Notes: generated from the letters alone by a model not told the origin. Shown: positions 37,002 to 46,491, numbered from the stretch's first letter. The stretch: DNA of 64,000 nt from Pseudomonas sp. R37(2017) (GCF_002113375.1 NZ_NEHO01000004.1:124001-188000), one strand, 5' to 3'. Translations and numbers: made by a program.

Positions 37002-37676
37002 ATGAGCACCTTGCTGGCCCTGGACACCGCGACTGAAGCTTGCTCCGTTGCCTTGCTGCATGACGGCAAGGTCACGAGCCATTACGAGGTGATCCCGCGC
37101 CTGCACGCGCAAAAGCTGTTGCCAATGATCAAGCAACTGCTGGCCGATGCGGGTACCACGCTGCAAGCGGTCGATGCCATTGCGTTTGGCCGGGGCCCGG
37201 GTGCCTTCACCGGTGTGCGTATTGCCATCGGCGTGGTGCAAGGCCTGGCGTTTGCCCTGGATCGCCCCGTGTTGCCGGTGTCGAACCTGGCCGTGCTGGC
37301 GCAACGTGCACTGCGAGAACACGGTGCCACTCAAGTCGCCGCTGCCATCGACGCGCGAATGGACGAAGTGTATTGGGGTTGCTACCGCGAAACGGCCGGG
37401 GAGATGCGCCTGGTCGGCGCCGAGGCGGTACTGCCGCCGGAGTCGGCGGCATTGCCGGCCGATGCCAGTGGCAAGTGGTTTGGCGCAGGCACCGGGTGGG
37501 GTTATGGCGAGCGTATCGCCGTCAGCCTGAGCGGGCAGGACGCGGGCATGTTGCCTCATGCCGAAGACCTGCTGACCCTGGCGCGATTTGCCTGGGAGCG
37601 CGGCGAGGCAATCGTGGCCGACAAGGCGCAGCCGGTTTATCTGCGGGACAAAGTGGCGACGCCAAAGGCACGGTAG
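37002..37676 (+). CDS. tsaB: tRNA threonylcarbamoyladenosine synthesis protein TsaB
   Basis: The 224-residue protein starts with the ASKHA-fold strand LLALDTATEACSVALLHDG and has GPGAFTGVRIAIGVVQGLAF near residue 65, both typical of TsaB (YeaZ). It works with TsaD and TsaE to attach the threonylcarbamoyl group to A37 of ANN-decoding tRNAs. It follows adk by 94 nt, as in P. aeruginosa. Confidence 0.95.
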   Translation: MSTLLALDTATEACSVALLHDGKVTSHYEVIPRLHAQKLLPMIKQLLADAGTTLQAVDAIAFGRGPGAFTGVRIAIGVVQGLAFALDRPVLPVSNLAVLAQRALREHGATQVAAAIDARMDEVYWGCYRETAGEMRLVGAEAVLPPESAALPADASGKWFGAGTGWGYGERIAVSLSGQDAGMLPHAEDLLTLARFAWERGEAIVADKAQPVYLRDKVATPKAR

Positions 37677-37698
37677 TTCAGCAGGTTCGGGGGGCTTT

Positions 37699-37845
37699 TG
37701 TGGCGAGGGGGCTTGCCCCCGTTGCACTGCGCAGCAGTGCCAAAACCATAGAATTCGATTTGCCTGTCACATTGCATCTGCCGATCTGCGACTGCTACGC
37801 AGCCGAACGGGACGGTGCGGCGATCCGACAAGCCCCCTCGCCACA
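37699..37845. repeat. 147-bp composite palindromic element, copy 3
   Basis: TGTGGCGAGGGGGCTTGCCC and the complementary end CAAGCCCCCTCGCCACA enclose internal hairpins (CACTGCGCAGCAGTG and GACTGCTACGCAGCC). Its reverse complement aligns with copy 1 at 9517 end to end. It fills most of the 315-bp gap between tsaB and the next gene; the rest shows no other feature. Confidence 0.8.
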
Positions 37846-37991
37846 GTCGGTACTCCAGATTCTGCCAATCGTCATTTTCCAACCCCAGCTTTTAAACCTT
37901 TTGCCTTTTATGTGTTCCAGTTATCACTCGGCGGTTTGTGAAGTGAGTCATGCGCTACTAAACTGCCATCACTGATTCCGAGTATGCACCC

Positions 37992-38297
37992 ATGCGTATA
38001 GACGGCGTTTCTTCTCAGTCCTACCCCATCAAGCGCAAACCTCGCAAAGGCCGCGTGGCGGAAGACGACGCCATTGATATCGAAGGCGAGCTGGAATTCC
38101 CGACTGAAGAGCAACTGGCTGCCCGCGCCGCCAAAGCCTCTGCGCAAAAACTGAGCAATCTGCCCGCCCGTCAGCAAGACCTGATTTACCACCGTGCCAT
38201 GAGCAAAAGCGTGGCGACAGCCCTGGCCAGCTACCTGAGTACCGCCGGTTTCGTCGATTGGGATACGGATGTGCTGGGTCTCGACCTGTACATCTGA
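37992..38297 (+). CDS. Conserved hypothetical protein, 101 aa
   Basis: The N-terminus is basic (IKRKPRKGRVAED), then an acidic stretch (residues 24-40, DDAIDIEGELEFPTEEQ), then a predicted helical half with a conserved-looking ending (VATALASYLSTAGFVDWDTDVLGLDLYI). From memory, Pseudomonas genomes keep it between tsaB and the DUF72 gene. Its stop overlaps the DUF72 start (TGATG), so the two are co-translated. Function is unknown. Confidence 0.75.
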   Translation: MRIDGVSSQSYPIKRKPRKGRVAEDDAIDIEGELEFPTEEQLAARAAKASAQKLSNLPARQQDLIYHRAMSKSVATALASYLSTAGFVDWDTDVLGLDLYI

Positions 38298-39157
38298 TGC
38301 TGCTGCCGTACTACCTTGGTTGCCCCTCCTGGAGCGAAAACGCCTGGCGCGATCACCTGTATCCGCCAGACGCCAAAACCGCAGACTTTCTTGATCTCTA
38401 TTCCCGGGTTTTCAATGCCGTGGAAGGCAACACGACCTTCTACGCGAGCCCGGCTGCCAGCACCGTGCAGCGTTGGGCCGAGACCATGCCCGAGCACTTT
38501 CGCTTCACCGCCAAGTTTCCCGGACAGATCAGCCACGGTGGCGATCTGCGCGAGCAACTGACCGCCGCCGAAACTTTCCTGCAGTTGCTAAGCCCGCTCG
38601 GCGAGCGTGTGTCGCCACTGTGGTTGCAGTTGTCGAAAAGCTTCACGCCCCAGCGCTTGCCCGAACTGGCCGGATTCATCGATGCCCTGCAGCGGCCACT
38701 GGCCGTGGAAGTGCGGCATGACGAGTTTTTCGCCAAGGGTGACAGCGAGCGAATGCTCAATCGACTGCTGCTGGATCGCGGTGTCGAACGCATCTGTCTC
38801 GATCCCCGTGCGTTGTTCAGTTGCACTTCGACCGAGCCCTCGGTACTCCACGCCCAAGCGAAGAAACCCCGTGTGCCGCCGCGTCCGACGGCCTTTACGT
38901 CATGCCCGCAGGTGCGCTTTATCGGCCATCCGACGCTTGAGGCCAACGACAGGTTCCTGGAGCCCTGGATCGAAAAAATCGCGGTCTGGATCGAAGAAGG
39001 CCGCACGCCGTATATCTTCCTGCACACGGCCGACAACGTGCTGGCGGCAAAACTGGCGCAGCGCTTTCACGCCCGCCTGATGCTGCGATTGCCTGGCTTG
39101 CCGGCGCTGCCTGAGCTATACAGAGAGCCCGTCGCCGAGCAACTTGGCCTGCTCTGA
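38297..39157 (+). CDS. DUF72-family protein
   Basis: The 286-residue protein has the DUF72 TIM-barrel-like features: YLGCPSWSE, the YPPDAKTADFLDLYSRVFNAVEGNTTFY segment, RFTAKFP and VEVRHDEFF. The family is widespread (E. coli YecE) but has no proven reaction. The ATG at 38297 is chosen because it coincides with the preceding stop and leaves the canonical start of the family. Confidence 0.88.
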   Translation: MLLPYYLGCPSWSENAWRDHLYPPDAKTADFLDLYSRVFNAVEGNTTFYASPAASTVQRWAETMPEHFRFTAKFPGQISHGGDLREQLTAAETFLQLLSPLGERVSPLWLQLSKSFTPQRLPELAGFIDALQRPLAVEVRHDEFFAKGDSERMLNRLLLDRGVERICLDPRALFSCTSTEPSVLHAQAKKPRVPPRPTAFTSCPQVRFIGHPTLEANDRFLEPWIEKIAVWIEEGRTPYIFLHTADNVLAAKLAQRFHARLMLRLPGLPALPELYREPVAEQLGLL

Positions 39158-39189
39158 GGCGGATCCTTCCCTCTTCAGGAGCCTGCCCA

Positions 39190-40011
39190 ATGGATGCGCA
39201 AACCCTTCGAGCCCAGGCGTTCAAAGCCCTTCATGAGCGCCCCGGCGTTTTTGTGATTCCCAATCCGTGGGATGCAGGCTCGGCGAAAATGCTCGCCAGC
39301 CTTGGCTTCGAGGCGCTGGCGACCACCAGTGCCGGTTTTGCCTTTTCCCAGGGCCGCGCCGATGGCGGGCTCACCCTCGACGACACCTTGTTGAACGTCA
39401 AGGCGATTGTCGCCGCCACCGACCTGCCGGTCGCAGTCGACCTGGAAAACGGCTTTGCCGACAGCCCGGCCGATTGCGCCAAGAGTATTTTGCGCGCCGC
39501 CGAGGCTGGAGCCGTCGGTGGTTCGATTGAGGATGCCACCGGTCGCGAAGAAGGCCCGATCTATTGTTTCGAACACGCCGTGGCGCGAATCGAGGCCGCT
39601 GTGGCGGCTGCTCGCCGTTTGCCGTTCCCCTTCACATTGACTGCCCGGGCGGAAAATTTCCTGCACGGTAATCCTGATCTGTCCGACACCATCCGCCGCT
39701 TGCAGGCATTCGCCGAGGCCGGAGCCGATGTACTTTACGCACCCGGTCTGCGCAGCGCCGAGGATGTCCTGGCGGTGGTGCGCGCGGTGGCGCCAAAACC
39801 GGTGAATGTGTTGATGTCGGGCGGCTTGAAGCTGACGGTCGCGGAGTTGGGGGAGATGGGCGTCAAGCGTATCAGCGTCGGTTCGGCGCTGGCCTTGGCG
39901 GCTTATGGTGAATTCTTCCGCGCCGCCGAGGAAATCCAGACATCGGGCACCTTTGCTTTCACTGCCCGATCGATGCCGTATCAGAAGGCCAACCAGTTCT
40001 TCAAAGGCTGA
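39190..40011 (+). CDS. PEP mutase/isocitrate lyase-superfamily protein
   Basis: The 273-residue TIM-barrel protein carries superfamily signatures: PNPWDAGSAKMLASLGFEALATTSAG, the Mg-binding VAVDLENGF and IEDATG. The classical isocitrate lyase KKCGH loop is missing, so it is more like oxaloacetate/oxalopropionate-type or methylisocitrate-lyase-like enzymes. The substrate cannot be assigned. It stands 32 nt after the DUF72 gene, possibly in one operon. Confidence 0.8.
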   Translation: MDAQTLRAQAFKALHERPGVFVIPNPWDAGSAKMLASLGFEALATTSAGFAFSQGRADGGLTLDDTLLNVKAIVAATDLPVAVDLENGFADSPADCAKSILRAAEAGAVGGSIEDATGREEGPIYCFEHAVARIEAAVAAARRLPFPFTLTARAENFLHGNPDLSDTIRRLQAFAEAGADVLYAPGLRSAEDVLAVVRAVAPKPVNVLMSGGLKLTVAELGEMGVKRISVGSALALAAYGEFFRAAEEIQTSGTFAFTARSMPYQKANQFFKG

Positions 40012-40014
40012 GGG

Positions 40015-40635
40015 TCAGGCTGCGATACGCAGGTTCTGCAAGACAATCGGGCGTGCCCAGCCGTTATCGAAATCGAGCTGTTTCTGCTGTTCCGCCCGTT
40101 CCTCTGGCGAGAACGGCGGGAACGGTTTGTCGAGCAGGTCGAGTTCGAACTCGGCAATCGGCAGGTGCAGCGGACGTGGTTGCGGGGCAGGGCCTGCTTC
40201 GTATACCGGCTGACCGGCCTTGAGCACGATCGGGCGAACCCAGCCGCTTTCGAAGTCCTGCTGTTTTTGCTGGGCGACGATTTCATCCGCCGGGAACGCT
40301 GGGCGGGGTTTGTCGGCCAGGTCCATTTCGAATTCGGCAATCGGCAGGAACAGCGGCTCGGGCGGACGAACCTGGGTGTCCTTCACATCGCACTCGCGCT
40401 GGGACACGATGTGCTCCAGCAGCTCGCTGCCGACAGTTGGCTCGACAGGGCTTTCGAGATCGACCGGTGGGAAATTCAACGATTCAGGCAGCACATCACC
40501 CGACTGATCGGCCAGTGCACGGGCAAAGAAATCCTGCCAGAGGTGACTGACACCGCTCAGTGCCTGGGTATTTCGCAGGTTGTAATTGCCGTAGGGCGAT
40601 ATAAAACCTGTGATTGTGGGTTGAATGTCTGACAT
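40015..40635 (-). CDS. Hypothetical protein with a tandem 42-residue repeat
   Basis: The 206-residue protein contains two near-identical segments: residues 97-139 and 158-199 (LPIAEFEMDLADKPRPAFP... and LPIAEFELDLLDKPFPPFS..., each ending GWxRPIVL). The linker is Pro-rich. No signal peptide or membrane helix is seen. It converges on the PEP-mutase-like gene with only 3 bp between the stops. I do not recognise a family; a repeat-built binding or structural protein is plausible. Confidence 0.65.
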   Translation of the reverse strand: MSDIQPTITGFISPYGNYNLRNTQALSGVSHLWQDFFARALADQSGDVLPESLNFPPVDLESPVEPTVGSELLEHIVSQRECDVKDTQVRPPEPLFLPIAEFEMDLADKPRPAFPADEIVAQQKQQDFESGWVRPIVLKAGQPVYEAGPAPQPRPLHLPIAEFELDLLDKPFPPFSPEERAEQQKQLDFDNGWARPIVLQNLRIAA

Positions 40636-40728
40636 TTCTCTCGGTCGACGCTCAGCTCTGGCAAAATGCTCGATAGTTTTGTTATCGGCAGTTTTTGCCG
40701 ATCATTAATTTTTTGAGCGTGTTTTCCG

Positions 40729-41511
40729 ATGATTGATCAACCTGCGGCCTGCCGTATCCATGTACAGGCCCTGGACGCGGCTTTCGAGCCGCAAGCCGAG
40801 CAATGGGCCGAACGCCTGGGCTTGCCGATGCAAGTGGCGGATGGCGAATTTGCCCTGCAGGTGGGTGACCAGGGTTTGCAGTTGCAGCAACTGGGGCCGG
40901 ATGCGCCGGGGCCGGTGCGGGTGGACTTCGTCGAGGGCGGTGCGGCCCATCGCCGGTTGTACGGCGGTGGCAGTGGGCAGATGATCGCCAAGGCCGTTGG
41001 CATTGCCCAAGGCGTGCGCCCGCGGGTCCTGGATGCCACGGCGGGGCTGGGCAAGGACGCGTTCGTGCTGGCCAGCCTTGGTTGCGAGATGAGCCTGATC
41101 GAGCGACAGCCGCTGATCGGCGCCTTGCTGGAGGATGGCCTGGCCCGTGGCGCGGAAGATTTCGACGTGGCGCCGATCGTGGCGCGCATGCGCCTGCTCA
41201 AGGGCAATTCGATCGAAGTCATGCGCAACTGGGAGGGTGAGCCGCCGCAGGTGATCTACCTTGACCCGATGTTCCCGCACCGCGAGAAAACCGCGCTGGT
41301 GAAAAAGGAAATGCGCCTGTTCCGCCCACTGGTGGGCGATGACCCGGATGCGCCGGCACTGCTCGAAGCCGCCCTGGCCCTGGCCAGCCATCGGGTGGTG
41401 GTCAAGCGCCCGCGCAAGGCGCCGTGCATCGAAGGGCCCAAGCCCAGTCATGCGCTGGATGGCAAGTCCAGTCGGTATGACATTTATCCGAAGAAGGCGC
41501 TCAAGGTTTGA
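40729..41511 (+). CDS. rsmJ: 16S rRNA (guanine1516-N2)-methyltransferase RsmJ
   Basis: The 260-residue methyltransferase shows the SAM-binding segment [21 protein letters not shown] near residue 99 and the catalytic-type motif [12 protein letters not shown] near 181, both characteristic of RsmJ (YhiQ). It methylates G1516 of 16S rRNA. The stop codon runs into the GCTACAA tandem repeat. Confidence 0.93.
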   Translation: MIDQPAACRIHVQALDAAFEPQAEQWAERLGLPMQVADGEFALQVGDQGLQLQQLGPDAPGPVRVDFVEGGAAHRRLYGGGSGQMIAKAVGIAQGVRPRVLDATAGLGKDAFVLASLGCEMSLIERQPLIGALLEDGLARGAEDFDVAPIVARMRLLKGNSIEVMRNWEGEPPQVIYLDPMFPHREKTALVKKEMRLFRPLVGDDPDAPALLEAALALASHRVVVKRPRKAPCIEGPKPSHALDGKSSRYDIYPKKALKV

Positions 41512-41551
41512 GCTACAAGCTACAAGCTACAAGCTACAAGCTACAAGCTAC
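41512..41551. repeat. GCTACAA heptamer tandem repeat
   Basis: Five exact GCTACAA copies plus a partial unit (GCTAC) start immediately after the rsmJ stop. An inverted echo (TTGCCGCTTGTAGCTAACCGCTTGAAGC) follows to about 41590. Related units occur at 10928 and 56873. Confidence 0.85.
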
Positions 41552-41572
41552 GCCGTTGCTTGCCGCTTGTAG

Positions 41573-42226
41573 CTAACCGCTTGAAGCTGCTTCTGGACGA
41601 TAAGCCCGCATGAACAACCCCACCACTTCCCGCACATGGCTCTCCGCCGCCTCGCCAACCGGTGGCTCGCCGCAGCCATACAGCAAGCGAAAGTTCCCGG
41701 TGCCCTTGAGCAGGCAGAAGAAGTGCTCGGCTGCGTTGTGCGGCTTGTCGATGCGCAGCACACCACTTTCATCGATCTTGCTCAGCAGGCGTTCCATGCC
41801 ATGCAGCATGCGCTGCGGACCGGCCTCGAAGAAAATCAGCGAGAGTTTCGGGTCCTGGCTGCCCAGGGTCATCATCAACCGGTGCAGGTTCACTGATTCA
41901 TCACTGTTGATCAGCTGATGAAAGCCGCGTGCGATGTTCAGCAGCACGGTTTCCACCGCCACGCCTTCCGGCAATTCGAAAAGCAGCGGCGGCAACTGCT
42001 CCATGCACTTGGCCATCACGGCGGCGGAGAACAGCGTCTCCTTGTCGTTGAAGTGGCTGTAGACCGTCAGCTTTGACACACCGGCCTCGGTTGCAACGGC
42101 ATCCATGCTGGTATTGGCATAACCCTTACTCAGAAACAGCACTTTCGCCGCATCGAGAATTGCCTGGCGTTTGACCAGATCCTTGGGTCTGCCTGGGCCA
42201 TTGGGTGCTGAAGGATTGTTTGGCAT
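41573..42226 (-). CDS. mexL: TetR-family repressor, MexL-like
   Basis: The 217-residue protein has a TetR DNA-binding domain at about residues 13-58 (KRQAILDAAKVLFLSKGYANTSMDAVATEAGVSKLTVYSHFNDKETLF, in part) and a helical ligand domain. It is divergent from an RND efflux pair and separated by 93 bp holding a palindrome, the classic arrangement of a local repressor. Length and position fit P. aeruginosa MexL, but a neighbouring TetR (PA3679, from memory) is an alternative orthologue. The start at 42226 is preferred because the longer frame covers the operator. Confidence 0.7.
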   Translation of the reverse strand: MPNNPSAPNGPGRPKDLVKRQAILDAAKVLFLSKGYANTSMDAVATEAGVSKLTVYSHFNDKETLFSAAVMAKCMEQLPPLLFELPEGVAVETVLLNIARGFHQLINSDESVNLHRLMMTLGSQDPKLSLIFFEAGPQRMLHGMERLLSKIDESGVLRIDKPHNAAEHFFCLLKGTGNFRLLYGCGEPPVGEAAESHVREVVGLFMRAYRPEAASSG

Positions 42227-42268
42227 ATTCGCTTTTATTACTGGACTGGTGAGTTTGCTATTAATAAC

Positions 42269-42282
42269 ATACTGCTCAGTAT
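42269..42282. promoter_or_regulatory. Palindromic candidate operator of the efflux locus
   Basis: ATACTG-CT-CAGTAT is a perfect 6-bp inverted repeat in the divergent region, flanked by AT-rich sequence (TTAATAAC and AATTATTC). TetR repressors of RND pumps bind such sites. It is 38 nt before the mexJ start and 43 nt before the repressor start, so it could shut off both. Confidence 0.6.
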
Positions 42283-42319
42283 AATTATTCAAAGCACCAT
42301 TAGCGAAAGGTCCTTCACC

Positions 42320-43420
42320 ATGTTCCGCTATGCCTTGCCCCTCGCGTTGCCAGTCACCCTGGCTTTTTTATTGTCTGCGTGCGGTCACGAAGAGGCGCCG
42401 CAAACCAGCGTGCGCCCGGCCATGGTGGTCCAGCCAGAGCCTGCGGCGCAGTCCATGGAAAGCTATCCCGGTGAAGTTCGCGCGCGTTACGAGCCGGACC
42501 TGGCGTTCCGTATCGGCGGTAAAGTCAGCCGACGACTGGTGGAGGAGGGGCAGCGGGTCAAGGCCGATCAGCCTTTGGCGGAACTCGACCCTCAAGACGT
42601 GCGCCTGCAACTGGAGGCCACACGCGCCCAGGTCGCTGCAGCGGAAGCCAATCTGAACCTCGTGCGGTCCGAGCGCGATCGCTACAAGACCCTGATGGAG
42701 CGTCAACTGGTCAGTCGCTCGCAGTACGACAACGCTGAAAACCTTTACCGCTCCGGTGAAGCGCGCCTCAAGCAAATCAAAGCCGAATTCAACGTCTCCA
42801 ATAACCAGGCCAGTTACGCGGTGTTGCGAGCGCCGCAGGATGGCGTCGTGGCCAAGCGTCTGGTGGAAGTCGGGCAAGTCGTGGCGGCCGGGCAAACGGC
42901 GTTCACACTGGCCACCGATGGCGAGCGTGAAGTGTTGATCAGCCTGCCGGAGCAGAACTTCGGCCGCTTCAAGGTCGGTGGACCGGTGTCGGTGGAGCTC
43001 TGGACTCAGCCCGACCAGCGTTTCGAAGGGCGCATCCGTGAACTGTCGCCGTCAGCCGACCCCAAGTCGCGCACATTCGCGGCGCGTATCGCCTTCAATG
43101 CCGGCACAGCGCCTGTCGAACTGGGCCAGAGCGCCCGAGTGTTCGTGCAAGTCGCCGACGTGGTGCCTTTGTCCGTTCCGCTTTCAGCGCTGACGGCGGA
43201 AAACGGCGTGACCTATGTCTGGGTCGTCAGCGCCAACAACACCTTGAAAAAGACTCCGGTGCGCGTGGGTGCCTTCGGTGAGAAAACCGTACCGGTGCTT
43301 GAAGGGCTCAACGCCAGCGACTGGGTCGTGGCGGCCGGCGTTCATGTGCTTCTCGAAGGGCAGCAGGTGCGCCCGGTGGATCGCTCCAATCGCGTGGTCA
43401 ATCTGGCGGACAAGGAGTAA
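42320..43420 (+). CDS. mexJ: RND efflux periplasmic adaptor lipoprotein, MexJ-like
   Basis: The 366-residue adaptor begins with lipobox LLSAC (C21), then the flanking lipoyl-like segments (FRIGGKVSRRLVEEGQRVKADQPLAELDP), an alpha-helical hairpin (QLEATRAQVAAAEANLNLVRSERDR...) and a beta-barrel region. It bridges the inner-membrane pump to an outer-membrane channel. P. aeruginosa MexJ has nearly the same length (367). The last codons contain AAGGAG that serves the pump gene 5 nt later. No outer-membrane channel gene is adjacent, as in MexJK systems, which borrow OprM. Confidence 0.8.
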   Translation: MFRYALPLALPVTLAFLLSACGHEEAPQTSVRPAMVVQPEPAAQSMESYPGEVRARYEPDLAFRIGGKVSRRLVEEGQRVKADQPLAELDPQDVRLQLEATRAQVAAAEANLNLVRSERDRYKTLMERQLVSRSQYDNAENLYRSGEARLKQIKAEFNVSNNQASYAVLRAPQDGVVAKRLVEVGQVVAAGQTAFTLATDGEREVLISLPEQNFGRFKVGGPVSVELWTQPDQRFEGRIRELSPSADPKSRTFAARIAFNAGTAPVELGQSARVFVQVADVVPLSVPLSALTAENGVTYVWVVSANNTLKKTPVRVGAFGEKTVPVLEGLNASDWVVAAGVHVLLEGQQVRPVDRSNRVVNLADKE

Positions 43421-43425
43421 GCCCG

Positions 43426-46400
43426 ATGCGCTTCAACGTTTCCGAATGGGCGCTGCGTAATCGCCAGATCGTCCTGTTCCTGATGCTGTTGCTGGCCATC
43501 GTCGGCGCACTTTCCTACACCAAGCTCGGCCAGAGCGAAGACCCGCCGTTCACCTTCAAGGCCATGGTGATTCGCACCAACTGGCCGGGCGCGACCGCCG
43601 AGGAAGTCTCGCGCCAGGTCACCGAACGCATCGAAAAAAAGCTGATGGAAACCGGCGAGTACGAGCGCATTATGTCGTTCTCGCGGCCCGGGGAATCCCA
43701 GGTCACCTTCATTGCGCGTGATTCCATGCACTCGGCAGAGATCCCGGAACTCTGGTATCAGGTGCGCAAGAAGATCAGCGACATCCGTCATACCCTGCCA
43801 CCGGGGATTCAGGGGCCGTTCTTCAATGATGAGTTCGGCACCACCTTCGGCAATATCTACGCCCTGACCGGCGCGGGTTTCGACTACGCCGTGCTCAAGG
43901 ATTACGCCGACCGCATCCAGATCCAGCTGCAGCGGGTCAAGGATGTCGGCAAGGTCGAACTGCTGGGTTTGCAGGACGAGAAAATCTGGATCGAGCTCTC
44001 CAACGTCAAGCTCGCCACCCTCGGCTTGCCGCTGGCGGCCGTCCAGCAAGCCCTTGAAGAACAGAACGCGGTGTCCACCGCAGGCTTTTTCGAAACCAGC
44101 AGCGAGCGATTGCAGCTACGGGTTACAGGGAATTTTCAGACGGTCGACGAGATCAGGAGCTTCCCGATTCGCGTCGGTGATCGCACTTTCCGCATCTCCG
44201 ATGTGGCCGATGTGCGGCGTGGTTTCAATGATCCACCGGCGCCGCGCATGCGTTTCATGGCGCAGGATGCCATCGGCCTGGCGGTGGCGATGAAGGACGG
44301 TGGAGACATTCTGGTGCTGGGCAAGGCGCTGGAAGTCGAATTCGCCCGTATCCAGAAAAACCTCCCGGCCGGTATGGAACTGCGCAAAGTCTCCGATCAG
44401 CCGGCGGCGGTGAAAACCGGTGTTGGCGAGTTCGTGCAAGTGCTGGTCGAGGCGCTGGCCATCGTGTTGGTGGTGAGCTTCTTCTCCCTCGGCGTGCGCA
44501 CCGGCATGGTGGTGGCCCTGGCCATTCCGCTGGTGCTGGCGATGACGTTTGCCAGCATGTATTACCTGGGTATCGGCCTGCACAAGATTTCCCTTGGTGC
44601 ATTGGTTCTGGCGCTGGGCCTGCTGGTGGACGACGCGATCATCGCCGTGGAAATGATGGCGATCAAAATGGAGCAGGGTTTCGACCGGATCAAAGCCGCG
44701 AGCTACGCCTGGACCAGTACCGCGTTCCCGATGCTCACCGGCACGCTGATCACCGCGGCTGGCTTCCTGCCGATCGCCACGGCGCAATCGGGCACGGGTG
44801 AATACACCCGTTCGATCTTCGAAGTGGTCACCCTCGCGCTGTTGGCGTCGTGGGTGGTCGCGGTGGTCTTCGTGCCCTATCTCGGAGAAAAGCTCCTGCC
44901 GGATCTGGCGAAGATTCATGCCGCCAGGCACGGTGCCGGCCAGCCCGATCCGTATGGCACAGCGTTTTACCAGCGCGTCCGGGGTCTGGTGGAGTGGTGC
45001 GTGCGCTGGCGCAAAACCGTGATCCTGGCGACCGTGCTGTTGTTCATCGGCTCCATCGTGCTGTTCCGTTTTGTGCCGCAGCAGTTCTTCCCGGCATCGG
45101 GTCGACTGGAGTTGATGGTCGACCTGAAACTGGCCGAAGGCGCTTCGCTGAGCAACACCGCCGACGAGGTCAAGCGCCTCGAAGCGCTGCTCAAGGACAA
45201 GGCCGGAATCGACAATTATGTGGCCTACGTCGGCACCGGTTCGCCGCGTTTCTACCTGCCGCTGGATCAGCAACTGCCGGCGGCGAGCTTCGCCCAGTTT
45301 GTCGTCCTGGCGAAAACCATCGAGGAACGCGAAGCCCTGCGTACCTGGTTGATCGCAACCCTCAACGAGCAATTCCCGGCGCTGCGCTCGCGGGTCACGC
45401 GTCTGGAAAACGGTCCGCCGGTTGGTTACCCGGTGCAGTTCCGCGTGACCGGTGAGCACATCGACGAGGTGCGGGCGCTGGCGCGCAAAGTCGCGGCCAA
45501 GGTTCGCGAGAATCCGCACGTGGTCAACGTCCACCTGGACTGGGAAGAGCCGAGCAAGGTGGTGTACCTGAATATCGATCAGGACCGCGCGCGGGCACTG
45601 GGCGTCAGTACGGCGAACCTGTCGAAGTTCCTGCAAAGTTCCCTGACTGGCTCCAGCGTCAGCCAATACCGTGAAGACAACGAGTTGATCGAAATCCTGC
45701 TGCGCGGCACCTTGCATGAGCGCACCGAACTGTCGTTGCTGCCGAGCCTGGCGGTGCCGACCGATAACGGTCGCAGCGTCGCCCTGTCGCAGATCGCGAC
45801 CCTGGAATACGGCTTCGAAGAGGGCATCATCTGGCACCGCAATCGCCTGCCCAACGTGACGGTTCGTGCCGACATTTATGACAAGCAGCAACCGGCGACG
45901 CTGGTGCAGCAGATCATGCCGACCCTCGATCCGATCCGCGCCGAACTACCGGACGGCTACCTGCTGGATGTCGGCGGTACCGTGGAAGATTCGGCACGCG
46001 GACAGAACTCGGTGAAGGCCGGCGTGCCGTTGTTCATCGTAGTGGTGCTGACCTTGCTGATGCTGCAACTGCGCAGTTTCTCGCGTACGGCGATGGTGTT
46101 TCTGACGGCACCGTTGGGGTTGATCGGGGTGACGCTGTTTCTGTTGGTGTTCCGCCAGCCGTTCGGTTTCGTGGCCATGCTGGGGACCATCGCCTTGTCC
46201 GGGATGATCATGCGTAACTCGGTGATTCTGGTGGATCAGATCGAGCAGGATATCGCTGCCGGGCTCAAGCCCTGGCAGGCGATCATCGAGGCGACGGTGC
46301 GGCGGTTCCGGCCGATTGTGTTGACGGCGCTGGCGGCGGTGCTGGCGATGATTCCGTTGTCGCGCAGCGTGTTTTTCGGGCCGATGGCGGTGGCGATCAT

Positions 46401-46491
46401 GGGGGGGTTGATTGTGGCTACGGCGTTGACGCTGCTGTTTTTGCCCGCTCTTTATGCTGCCTGGTTTCGGGTTCGCAAAGAGTCGGTTTGA
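43426..46491 (+). CDS. mexK: RND multidrug efflux transporter, MexK-like
   Basis: The 1021-residue protein has the 12-helix RND layout: helix 1 at about residues 10-30, a long periplasmic loop, helices 2-6 around 340-500 (LVLALGLLVDDAIIAVEMM contains the paired Asp of helix 4), a second loop, and helices 8-12 at the C-terminus (VPLFIVVVLTLLMLQ...). It uses the proton gradient to expel drugs such as triclosan-class biocides. The length matches MexK (1025). Substrates are inferred from the family. Confidence 0.82.
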   Translation: MRFNVSEWALRNRQIVLFLMLLLAIVGALSYTKLGQSEDPPFTFKAMVIRTNWPGATAEEVSRQVTERIEKKLMETGEYERIMSFSRPGESQVTFIARDSMHSAEIPELWYQVRKKISDIRHTLPPGIQGPFFNDEFGTTFGNIYALTGAGFDYAVLKDYADRIQIQLQRVKDVGKVELLGLQDEKIWIELSNVKLATLGLPLAAVQQALEEQNAVSTAGFFETSSERLQLRVTGNFQTVDEIRSFPIRVGDRTFRISDVADVRRGFNDPPAPRMRFMAQDAIGLAVAMKDGGDILVLGKALEVEFARIQKNLPAGMELRKVSDQPAAVKTGVGEFVQVLVEALAIVLVVSFFSLGVRTGMVVALAIPLVLAMTFASMYYLGIGLHKISLGALVLALGLLVDDAIIAVEMMAIKMEQGFDRIKAASYAWTSTAFPMLTGTLITAAGFLPIATAQSGTGEYTRSIFEVVTLALLASWVVAVVFVPYLGEKLLPDLAKIHAARHGAGQPDPYGTAFYQRVRGLVEWCVRWRKTVILATVLLFIGSIVLFRFVPQQFFPASGRLELMVDLKLAEGASLSNTADEVKRLEALLKDKAGIDNYVAYVGTGSPRFYLPLDQQLPAASFAQFVVLAKTIEEREALRTWLIATLNEQFPALRSRVTRLENGPPVGYPVQFRVTGEHIDEVRALARKVAAKVRENPHVVNVHLDWEEPSKVVYLNIDQDRARALGVSTANLSKFLQSSLTGSSVSQYREDNELIEILLRGTLHERTELSLLPSLAVPTDNGRSVALSQIATLEYGFEEGIIWHRNRLPNVTVRADIYDKQQPATLVQQIMPTLDPIRAELPDGYLLDVGGTVEDSARGQNSVKAGVPLFIVVVLTLLMLQLRSFSRTAMVFLTAPLGLIGVTLFLLVFRQPFGFVAMLGTIALSGMIMRNSVILVDQIEQDIAAGLKPWQAIIEATVRRFRPIVLTALAAVLAMIPLSRSVFFGPMAVAIMGGLIVATALTLLFLPALYAAWFRVRKESV

